DNA from: CAMLIZ01 sp036231905 | GTDB taxonomy: Bacteria > Pseudomonadota > Gammaproteobacteria > Burkholderiales > Burkholderiaceae_C | Assembly: GCF_036231905.1 (NCBI RefSeq) | Contig: NZ_JAZARE010000005.1 | Location: 186,001 to 250,000 of the forward strand | DNA: 64,000 bases | Direction: 5' to 3' | Shown here: positions 24,401 through 36,400 of the stretch, in pieces | Position numbering within the stretch: position 1 is the first letter of the stretch | How the letters are laid out: every line of letters starts with the position of its first letter | Notes under the pieces: model-generated | Database searches by the model: none | What the model was told of the DNA's origin: nothing | Seen by the model: only the letters and a program-made list of their open reading frames with translations | Translations under genes and position numbers: made by a program

Positions 24401-27400
24401 GGCAACTACGAAGCGCTGACAACGACGAGCACTGCCTCCACCGTCGTCACCGACGACAGCGACGCCACCACGGTCACCTTGTCGGCCACCCCCACGGTCG
24501 CCGAGGGTGGCTCCATCGTCTACACCGCCACGCTGGACCAGGCGGCCCTCACGCCGGTGAGCGTGACGCTGTCCAACGGTGCCACCATCACCATCGCGGC
24601 CGGCCAGACCAGCGGCACCACCACCGTGGCGGCGCCCACGGACGACGTGTATGTCGACGCGGGCACCGTGACGGCCACCATCACCGCCGCCACCGGCGGT
24701 GGCTTCGAGAACCTGGTGGTCAACCCGGCTGCGGCATCGACCTCGGTCACCGACACGGTGGACACCACCACCGTCAGCCTCAGTGGCAGCGGCTCCGTGG
24801 CCGAAGGTGCCTCGGGCTCCTACACCGTCTCGCTGAACGCCCCGGCGCAGACGGCCGTCACGGTGAACCTCGCCTACACCGGCACGGCTGCCGATGGCAG
24901 CGACTTCACCGGCGTCGCCTCGGTCACCATCGCCGCCGGTGCGAGCAGCGCCAACTTCTCGATCGCCACGCTGGACGATGCGCTGGCCGAAGGCAGCGAG
25001 AGCTTCACCGTCAGCCTGGTCTCGGCCAGCGGTGGCAACTTCGAGGCGCTCGCCCTCAATGGCGCGGCCAGCAGCGTCACCACCACCGTGGTTGACAACG
25101 ACGTCTCGGTGCTCAGCCTGGCGGCCACACCGTCGATCACCGAAGCCGGCGGCACCATCGTCTACACCGCCAGCCTCACCCAGGCCCCGGTGAGCGACCT
25201 CACGGTCACCCTGTCCAACGGCCAGACGATCACCGTGCTGGCCGGCCAGACAACAGGCAGCGTGTCGGTGCCGTTTGCACCGGCCGACGACGTTTACGTG
25301 GACGCGACCACGGTCAGCGCCACCGTCACCAGCACCAGCGGCGGCGGCATCCTGCTGTCGGTGGACCCGACACCCGCCACCACGGCGATCACCGACACCA
25401 TCGACGCCACGACCGTGACCCTCACGGCGTCCACGAACACGGTGGCCGAAGGCGGCTCCATTGTTTACACGGCCGCGGTGAACAGCCCTGTCACGGGCAC
25501 ACCGCTGGTCGTCACGCTGAGCAACGGCCAGACGATCACCATCCCGGTGGGCCAGAGCGCTGCTGACAGCACGCCGTTTGCAGTGCGCGCCGACGACGCC
25601 TATGCACAAGGCAATCAGACCGTCACCACGAGCATCGCCTCCACTTCCGGTGGCAACTACGAAGCGCTGACAACGACGAGCACTGCCTCCACCGTCGTCA
25701 CCGACGATAGCGACGCCACCACGGTCACCTTGTCGGCCACCCCCACGGTCGCCGAGGGTGGATCCATCGTCTACACCGCCACGCTGGACCAGGCGGCGTT
25801 GTCTCCGGTGAGCGTCACGCTGTCCAATGGCGCGACCATCACCATCGCGGCCGGCCAGACCAGCGGCACCACCACCGTGGCGGCGCCCACGGACGACGTG
25901 TATGTCGACGCGGGCACCGTGACGGCCACCATCACCGCCGCCACCGGCGGTGGCTTCGAGAACCTGGTGGTCAACCCGGCTGCGGCATCGACCTCGGTCA
26001 CCGACACGGTGGACACCACCACCGTCAGCCTCAGCGGCAGCGGCTCCGTGGCCGAAGGCGTCGCGGGCAGCTACACCGTCTCGCTGAACGCCCCCGCGCA
26101 AACCGCCGTCACGGTCACCCTCGCCTACACCGGCACGGCTGCCGACGGCAGCGACTTCACCGGCGTGGCCTCGGTGACGATCGCCGCCGGTTCGAGCAGC
26201 GCCGACTTCTCCATCGCCACGCTGGACGATGCAGCCGCCGAAGGCAGCGAGAGCTTCACCGTCAGCCTGGTCTCGGCCAGCGGTGGCAACTTCGAAGCGT
26301 TGGCGCTCAATGGCGCGGCCAGCAGTGTCACCACCACCGTGGTAGACAACGACGTCTCGGTGCTCAGCCTGGCGGCCACGCCCTCGATCACCGAAGCCGG
26401 CGGCGCCATCGTCTACACCGCCAGCCTCACCCAGGCCCCGGTGAGCGACCTCGCGGTCACCTTGTCCAACGGCGCGACGATCACCGTGCTGGCCGGCCAG
26501 ACCAGTGGCTCGGTGTCGGTGCCGTTTGCACCGGCCGACGATGTGTATCTGGACGCGAGCACAGTCAGCGCCAGCATCAGCGGCACGAGCGGCGGCGGCA
26601 TCCTGCTGTCGGTGGACCCGACACCCGCCACCACGGCGATCACCGACACCATCAACGCCACGACCGTCACCCTGACGGCTTCCGCGAACACGGTGGCCGA
26701 AGGCGGCTCGATCGTTTACACGGCCGCGGTGAACAGCCCCGTGACCGGCTCGCCGCTGGTGATCACGCTGAGCAACGGCCAGACGATCACCATCCCGGTG
26801 GGCCAGAGCGCTGCTGACAGCACGCCGTTTGCCGTGCGCGCCGACGACGCCTACGCACAAGGCAACCAGACCGTCACCACGAGCATCGCCTCCACTTCCG
26901 GTGGCAACTACGAAGCGCTGACAACGACGAGCACTGCCTCCACCGAGGTCACCGACGACGGCGACGCAACGGTGGTGACCCTCACCGCTTCCGCCAACAC
27001 CGTGGCAGAGGGCGGCTCCATCGTCTACACCGCCGCGGTCAACAACCCGGTCGCTGGGTCGCCGCTGGTCCTCACGCTGAGCAACGGCCAGACCATCACC
27101 ATTCCGGTCGGTCAAAGCTCTGCCAGCAGCGCCGCCTTCGCGGTGCGGGCGGATGACGCTTACGCTCAAGGCAACCAGACGGTCACGACGAGCATCACCG
27201 CGGCCTCTGGCGGCAGCTACGAGGCGCTGACAACGACGAGCACCGCTTCGACCGTTGTCACAGACGACAGTGACGCCACCGTCGTCACGCTCACCGCCTC
27301 CGCGGGCACGGTGGTGGAAGGTGGCTCCATCGTCTACACCGCCACGGTGAACAACGTGGTCACCGGTGCGCCACTGGTCGTGACGCTCACCAACGGCCAG

Positions 27401-30400
27401 AGCATCACCATCCCGGTGGGGCAGAGCTCGGCAGACAGCACGCCGTTTGCGGTGCGCGCTGATGACGCCTATGCGCAAGGCAACCAAACGGTCACCGCCG
27501 GCATTGCGTCCGCCTCCGGCGGCAACTACGAAGCGCTGGCGACGACCAGCACCGCCTCGACCATCGTCACGGACAACAGCGACGCCACCACTGTCACGCT
27601 CAGCGCTGTGTCCTCGGTGGTGGAAGGCGGCTCCATTGTCTACACGGCGAGCGTGAACAATCCGGTCACCGGCAGCCCGCTGGTGGTGACGCTGACCAAT
27701 GGTCAGACGATCACCATCCCTGTCGGCCAGAGCTCTGCCGACAGCGCGCCCTTTGCGGTGCGCGCCGACGACGCTTACGCCCAAGGCAATCAGACCGTCA
27801 CCACCGGCATCGCGTCCACCTCCGGTGGCACCTATGAATCGCTGGTCACCGCCAGCAGCGCCAGCACAGTGGTCACCGACGACAGCGACGTCACCACGGT
27901 CACCTTGTCGGCCACCCCCACGGTCGCCGAAGGTGGCTCCATCGTCTACACCGCCACCCTGGACCAGGCGGCCCTCACGCCGGTGAGCGTGACGCTGTCC
28001 AACGGTGCCACCATCACCATCGCCGCCGGCCGGACCAGCGGCACAGTGGCCGTTGCGGCGCCTGGTGAGGACGTTTACGTCGACGCGGACACTGTTTCCG
28101 CCACCATCACGGGCGCCACCGGCGGTGGCTTCGAGAACCTGGCTGTCAACCCGGCGGCGGCGTCCACCAGCGTGACCGACACGGTCGATACGACCACCGT
28201 CAGCCTCAGTGGCAGCGGCTCCGTGGCCGAAGGCGCCTCGGGCAGCTACACCGTCTCGCTGGACGCCCCCGCGCAAACCGCCGTCACGGTCAACCTCGCC
28301 TACAGCGGCACGGCTGCCGACGGCAGCGACTTCACCGGCGTGGCCTCAGTGACGATCGCCGCCGGTGCGAGCAGCGCCAACTTCTCCATCGCCACGCTGG
28401 ACGATGCAGCGGCCGAAGGCAGCGAGAGCTTCACCGTCAGCCTGGTCTCGGCCAGCGGTGGCAACTTCGAAGCGTTGGCGCTCAATGGCGCGGCCAGCAG
28501 TGTTACCACCACCGTCGTGGACAACGACGTCTCGGTGCTCAGCCTGGCGGCAACGCCGTCGATCACCGAAGCCGGCGGCGCCATCGTCTACACCGCCAGC
28601 CTCACCCAGGCACCGGTGACCGACCTCACGGTCACCTTGTCCAACGGCCAAGTCATCACCGTGCTGGCGGGCCAGACCAGTGGCAGCGTGTCGGTGCCGT
28701 TTGCGCCGGCCGACGACGTTTACGTGGATGCGACCACGGTCAGCGCCACCGTCACCGGCACGAGCGGCGGCGGCATCCTGCTGTCGGTGGACCCGACACC
28801 CGCCACCACGGCGATCACCGACACCATCGACGCCACGACCGTGACCCTCACGGCGTCCGCGAACACAGTGGCCGAAGGCGGCTCCATTGTTTACACGGCC
28901 GCGGTGAACAGCCCTGTCACGGGCTCACCGCTGGTCGTCACGCTGAGCAACGGGCAGACGATCACGATTCCTGTCGGCCAGAGCTTCGCCGACAGCACGC
29001 CGTTTGCGGTGCGTGCTGACGATGCCTACGCACAAGGCAACCAAACGGTCACGACGAGCATCACCTCAACCTCCGGTGGCAACTACGAAGCGCTGACAAC
29101 GACCAGCACTGCCTCTACCGTCGTCACCGACGATGGCGATGCCACCGTCGTCACCTTGACCGCGTCCACCAACACCGTCGCCGAAGGCGGCTCGATCGTC
29201 TACACGGCCGCGGTGAACAGCCCGGTCACGGGCTCACCGCTGGTCGTCACGCTGAGCAACGGCCAGACGATCACCATTCCGGTGGGCCAGAGCTCTGCAA
29301 ACAGCGCTGCCTTCCCCATTCGGGCTGATGACGCCTATACGCAAGGCAGCCAGACAGTCACGACGAGCATCAGTTCGACGTCAGGCGGCAACTACGAGGC
29401 GCTGACGACGACGAGCACGGCGTCGACGACCGTCACGGACGACGGCGATGCGACGGTGGTGACGCTCACCGCTTCGGTCAACACCGTCGCTGAAGGCGGC
29501 TCCATCTTTTACACGGCGGCGGTCAACAACCCCGTCACCGGATCCCCGCTGGTTGTCACGCTGAGCAACGGCCAGACGATCACGATTCCTGTGGGCCAGA
29601 GTTCCGCCAACAGCGCCGCGTTTGCGGTGCGCGCCGACGACGCCTATGCGCAGGGCAACCAGACCGTCACCACGAGCATCGCCTCCACTTCCGGCGGCAA
29701 CTACGAAGCGCTGACCACGACCAGCACTGCCTCTACCGTTGTCACCGACGACGGCGACGCAACGGTGGTGACCCTCACCGCCTCGGCCAACACGGTGACC
29801 GAAGGTGGCTCCATCGTTTACACGGCGGCGGTGAACAACCCGGTCGCGGGCTCTCCGCTGCTCGTCACTCTTAGCAACGGCCAGACCATCACCATCCCGG
29901 TCGGTCAGAGTTCGGCCAATAGTGCCGCCTTCCCCGTGCGCGCCGACGACGCCTATGCCCAAGGCAACCAGACGGTCACCACCGGCATCGCGTCTACCTC
30001 GGGTGGCAACTACGAAGCGCTCACCACCACCAGCACCGCATCGACCGTCGTCACCGACGACGCAGATGCCACCACTGTCAGCCTGAGCGCCACGCCCAGC
30101 GTGGCCGAAGGCGGCACGATCACCTACACCGCCACGCTGAGCCAGGCCGCGCTCACGCCGGTGAGCGTGACCTTGTCCAACGGCGCCACCATCGCCATCG
30201 CCGCCGGCCAGACCAGCGGCAGCACCAGCGTGGCCGCGCCCTCGGACGATGTGTATGTCGACGCCGGCACCGTCACGGCCACCATCACCGCCGCCACCGG
30301 CGGCGGCTTCGAGAGCCTGGCTGTCAACCCGGCGGCGGCGTCCACCAGCGTGACCGACACGGTCGATACCACCACCGTCAGCCTCAGCGGCAGCAGTTCC

Positions 30401-33400
30401 GTGGCCGAAGGCGCCAGTGGCACTTACACCGTCTCGCTGAACGCGCCGGGGCAGACCGCTGTCACGGTGAACCTCGCCTACAGCGGCACGGCTGCCGACG
30501 GCAGCGACTTCACCGGCGTGGCCTCGGTCACCATCGCGGCTGGCGCGAGCAGTGCCAACTTCTCCATCGCCACGCTGGACGATGCGCTGGCAGAAGGCAG
30601 CGAGAGCTTCACCGTCAGCCTGGTTTCGGCCAGTGGTGGCAACTTCGAAGCCCTGGCCCTCAACGGCACAGCCAGCAGCGTCACCACCGCGGTGGTGGAC
30701 AACGACGTCTCGGTGCTCAGCCTGGCGGCAACGCCCTCGATCACCGAAGCCGGCGGCACCATCGTCTACACCGCCAGCCTCACCCAGGCCCCGGTGAGCG
30801 ACCTCACCGTCACACTGTCCAACGGCCAGACCATCACCGTGCTGGCGGGCCAGACCAGCGGCAGCGTGTCGGTGCCGTTTGCGCCGGCTGATGACGTGTA
30901 CGTCGATGCCAGCACGGTGAGCGCCACCGTCAAGGGCACGAGCGGTGGCGGGATTCTGCTGTCGGTCGATCCCACGGCTGCGACCACGGCGATCGCCGAC
31001 ACCATCGACGCCACCACCCTCACTTTGACGGCCTCAGCCAACACGGTGGCCGAAGGCGGCTCCATCGTTTACACCGCCACGGTCAACAACCCGGTCACCG
31101 GTTCGCCGCTGGTGATCACCCTCACCAACGGCCAGAGCATCACCATTCCGGTCGGCCAGAGCTCGGCCAACAGCGCCGCCTTCGCGGTGCGCGCCGACGA
31201 TGCCTATGCCCAAGGCAACCAGACTCTCACCACCGGGATCGCGTCGACCTCCGGCGGCAACTATGAGGCGCTGACGACTTCCAGTACAGCGTCGACGACC
31301 GTCACTGATGATGGCGACGCAAGCGTTGTCACGCTGACGGCTTCTGCTAACACCGTCGCCGAAGGCGGCTCGATCGTCTACACGGCCGCGGTCAACAACC
31401 CGGTCACCGGTTCGCCGCTGGTCATCACACTGAGCAACGGCCAGACGATCACCATCCCGGTCGGTCAGAGCTCCGCGAACAGCACAGCGTTTGCGGTCCG
31501 TGCGGACGACGCCTACGCTCAAGGCAACCAGACGGTTACCACAAGCATCAGTTCCACTACCGGTGGCAACTACGAAACGCTGACCACGACCAGCACGGCA
31601 GCCACCGTCGTCACCGACGACGCGGACGCCACCGTCGTGACGCTCACCGCCTCCACCAATACAGTCGCCGAAGGTGGCTCCATCGTCTACACCGCTGCGG
31701 TGAACAACCCGGTCACCGGCACGCCGCTGGTCATCACGCTGAACAACGGCCAGACGATCACCATCCCGGTGGGCCAAAGCTCCGCCAACAGCACGGCTTT
31801 CCCGGTACGGGCGGACGACGCCTACGCCCAGGGTAACCAGACAATCACGACAAGCATCAGCTCTACCTCCGGCGGCAACTATGAGGCGCTGACCACTACC
31901 AGCACTGCATCGACCACCGTGACTGACGACGGCGATGCCACCACAGTGACCCTCACTGCTTCCGCCAACACCGTGGCCGAAGGCGGTTCGATTGTCTACA
32001 CCGCAACGGTGAACAACCCGGTGACGAACTCACCGCTGGTCATCACGCTGAGCAACGGCCAGACCATCACGATTCCTGTCGGCCAAAGCTCGGCCAACAG
32101 CGCTGCGTTCTTGGTACGGGCCGACGACGCCTACGCTCAAGGCAACCAGACGGTCACTACGAGCATCAGTTCGACGGCTGGCGGCAACTACGAAGCACTA
32201 ACGACGACCAGCACCGCGTCCACCGTGGTCACCGACGACGGAGATGCCACGGTTGTCACGTTGACCGCCTCGGCCAACACCGTCGCTGAAGGCGGCTCCA
32301 TCGTCTACACCGCCGCGGTGAACAACCCGGTCACGGGCTCGCCGCTGGTCATCACGCTCAGCAACGGGCAGACGATCACCATTCCGGTGGGCCAGAGTTC
32401 GGCTAACAGCGCCGCCTTTGCCGTGCGCGCCGACGACGTCTACGCACAAGGCAACCAGACGGTCACGGCGAGCATCGCCTCCACTTCCGGTGGCAACTAC
32501 GAAGCGCTGACCACCACCAGCACCGCATCGACCGTCGTCACCGACGACGGCGATGCGACCGTCGTCACCCTGACGGTTTCCGCCAACACCGTCGCCGAGG
32601 GCGGCTCCATCGTCTACACCGCTGCGGTGAACAACCCGGTCACCGGCTCTCCGCTGGTCATCACGCTGAGCAATGGCCAGACGATCACTATCCCGGTCGG
32701 CCAGAGCTCCGCCAACAGCGCCGCCTTCGCCGTGCGGGCCGACGATGCCTACGCGCAGGGCAACCAGACGGTCACTACGAGCATCAGCTCTACCTCGGGC
32801 GGCAACTACGAGGCACTGACCACCACCAGCACCGCATCCACTGTGGTGACCGACGACGCGGATGCCACGGTCGTCACCCTCACCGCCTCCACCAACAGCG
32901 TGGTTGAAGGTGGTTCCATCACCTACACCGCCGCGGTGAACAACGCGGTTACGGGCACACCGCTGGTGATCACCCTGACCAACGGCCAGACGATCACCAT
33001 CCCGGTCGGCCAGAGCTCCGCCAGCAGCACCGCCTTCACCGTGCGTGCCGACGATGCCTATGCCCAAGGCAACCAGACGGTCACCACCGGCATAGCGTCC
33101 ACCTCGGGTGGCACCTACGAAGCGCTCACCACCACCAGCACCGCATCGACCGTCGTCACCGATGACGCAGATGCCACCACCGTCAGCCTCAGCGCCACGC
33201 CGAGCGTGGCCGAAGGCGGCACGATCACCTACACCGCCACGCTGAGCCAGGCCGCGCTCACGCCGGTGAGCGTCACCTTGTCCAACGGCGCCACCATCGC
33301 CATCGCCGCCGGCCAGACCAGCGGCAGCACCAGCGTGGCTGCGCCCTCGGACGACGTGTATGTGGACGCGGGCACTGTCTCCGCCACCATCAGCAGCGCC

Positions 33401-36400
33401 ACCGGCGGCGGCTTCGAAGTGCTGACCACCAACCCCGCGGCCGCCACCACCAGCGTCACCGACACCATCAACCCCACCACGGTGAACCTGTCGGGTGCGG
33501 TGAACATCGTGGAAGGCAACAGCGGCAGCTACACCGTCACCCTGTCCAGCCCCGCCCAGGGCGCGGCGGTCACGGTGAATCTGGCGTATTCGGGCACCGC
33601 GGCCAATGGCACCGACTACACCGGCGTGGCCACCGTCACCATCCCGGCGGGCGCCAGCAGCGCCAGCTTCAACCTGGCGACCATCGACGACGCGCTGGCC
33701 GAAACCGGCGAGCAGTTCACTGTGACCGTCACTTCGGCCAGCGGCGGCAGTTTCGAGAGCCTGGTGCCGGGCAGCAGCGCCAGCGTCACCACCAGCATCA
33801 CCGACGAGGCCACGCCTGACACCGTGCTGGTGAGCCTGAGCGGCCCGGCCACCGTGACCGAGGGCAGCACCACCACCGCCTACACGGTGTCGCTGACCCA
33901 ACCGGCCGCCACGGCCGTCACGGTGAACCTCACCTACTCCGGCACCGCCGGCAACGGCACCGACTACACCCAGGTGGTGTCCGTCACCATCCCGGCCGGC
34001 GCCAGCTCCGCCACCTTCACCTTGCCGACCACCGGCGACACGCTGGACGAGCCCAACGAAACCATTGTGCTGAGCCTGGGCTCGGTGAGCGGCGGCGGCT
34101 TCGAGGCGATTGCGGTCAACGGCGCGGCCAGCAGCGTCACCACGACCATCGTGGACGACGACCCCACGCCGTCGCTTGCCATCAACGACGTGAGCGTCAA
34201 CGAAGCGGCCGGCACGGCCACCTTCACTGTCACGCTCAGCGCCGTGTCCGGCCAGACCGTGACGGTGGGCTTCAACACGAGCAACGGCACCGCCACCGCA
34301 GGCAGCGACTACACCGCCGCCACCGGCACGCTGACCTTCGCCCCCGGCGTCACCAGCCAGACCATCACCGTACCCGTCCTCAACGACGCGGTGTTCGAAG
34401 GCGCGGAGACCTTCAACGTCAACCTCACCGGCCCCACCAACGCCACCATCGCCGACAACCTCGGCGTGGGCACCATCCGCGACGACGGCACCGGCACCGG
34501 CGGCACCGACAACGACACGCCGGCCCTGAGCGTGTCCAGCCCCACGGTGGTGGAATCCGGCGGCTTCGCCCAGTTCACCGTCGCCCTGTCCAACGCCTCC
34601 GCCAGCGCCACCACCGTGTCGCTGGGCACCACCGCGGGCACCGCCACCTCGGGCGCTGACTACAGCACCGCGCTGGAGGTGTCCACCGACGGCGGCGCCA
34701 ACTGGACCGCTGCGTCCAGCGCCACCATCGCCGCCGGCGCCACCAGCGTGCTGGTGCGCGTGCCCATCACCAGCGACGCGCTGGACGAGGCCAACGAGAC
34801 CTTCACGCTCACGGCCACCCGCACCGCGGGCACCACGAGCAACGGCTCGGCCACCGGCACCGCCACTATCACCGACGACGACCCGCTGCCCGCGCTGGCG
34901 ATCAACGACGTGTCGATCAACGAAGCGGCCGGCACCGCCACCTTCACCGTCACCCTCAACGCCGCCTCCGGCCAGACCGTGACCGTGGGCTACAACACCA
35001 GCAACGGCACCGCCACCGCCGGCAGCGACTACACCGCCGCCAGCGGCACGCTCACCTTCGGGCCGGGCGTGGTGTCGCAGACCATCACGGTTCCCATCAC
35101 CAACGACACCGCCACCGAAGCCAGCGAAACCTTCAACGTCAACCTGGCGAGCCCCACCAACGCCACCATCGCCGACAACCTGGGCGTGGGCACCATCGTC
35201 GACAACGACGCGCCGCCGGCCATCGACCTGGACGGCAACAACTCCACCGCCACTGGCACCGCCTTCGTCACCAGCTACACCGAGAACGGCAGCGGCGTGT
35301 CCATTGCGGATGCCGACCTGTCCATCACTGACGTGGACAGCAGCACGCTCACCGGCGCTACCGTCACCCTCACCAACCGCCAGGCCGGCGACCTGCTGAA
35401 CCTGGGCGCCAATGTGGGCGGCGTCACGGCGGCCATCACGACCAGCACGGCCTCCACCGTCACCATCACGCTGTCAGGCAGCGGCACGCTGGCGGAGTAC
35501 ACCCAGCGCCTGCAGAACATCACGTTCTCCAGCACCAGCGACACGCCCAGCACCACGCCGCGCACCATCAACATCTCGGTCACCGACGGCCAGAGTTCGA
35601 GCAACACCGCCACCACCACGGTGAACGTGATCGCGGTGAACGACCTGCCCACCGGCCGCGACGTGACCCTGACCGCGACGGAGGACACCGCGCGCGTGTT
35701 CACCACCGCCGACTTCCTGATGAACGACGCGGAGGACGGCACCAACGTGGCGCCCACCAGCGTGCGCATCGACACCCTGCCAGACAACGGCTCGATCTAC
35801 CTCAACGGGGTGCTGGTCACCGCCGGCCAGGTGGTCACCGCCGCGCAGATCACGGCGGGCCAGCTCACCTACGAGCCGGGCTTCAATGCCAACGGCAGCG
35901 CCTACGCGAGCTTCAGCTTCAGCGTGCGCGACAGCGGCGGCGGCTTCGACACCGTGCCCAACACCGCCACCATCAACGTCACCGCGGTGAACGACGGCGC
36001 GCCAGTGGCCAGCGCCGATGCCTTCACCACCACGCTGGGCACGCCGGTCATCATTTCGCAGGCGCAGCTGCTGGCCAACGACGTGCTGCCCGACCACGCC
36101 ACGCTCACCGCCGTGAGCGCCGGCACCGGCGGCACCCTGGTGAACAACGGCAACGGCACCTACACCTTCACGCCCTCGGCCATCGGCAACGGCAGCTTCA
36201 CCTACACGCTGACTGACGAAGATGGGCAGACCAGCACCGGCACCGTCACGGTGAACACCGTGGCGGCCGTGGACGACCTGGCCACGGTGCATGAAAGCGC
36301 GCTCAGCGCCGGCACCGGCGGCGGCACCACCACCGCCAGCGGCAACGTGCTCACCAACGACGGTGGCGGCACGCAGGTCAACAGCGTCAGCTTCAACGGC

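Noticed and set aside
19847..28276. An open frame of over 2800 codons on the minus strand inside the adhesin repeats
   Set aside because: The 309-nt and related repeat periods are multiples of three, so any stop-free antisense frame is copied along the array. Its product is an Asp/Gly/Arg-rich low-complexity repeat without domains or ribosome binding site.
18890..33480. The regular 309-nt periodicity considered as a CRISPR or satellite array
   Set aside because: Units are far too long, have no unique spacers, and encode conserved Ig-like domains in one continuous frame.
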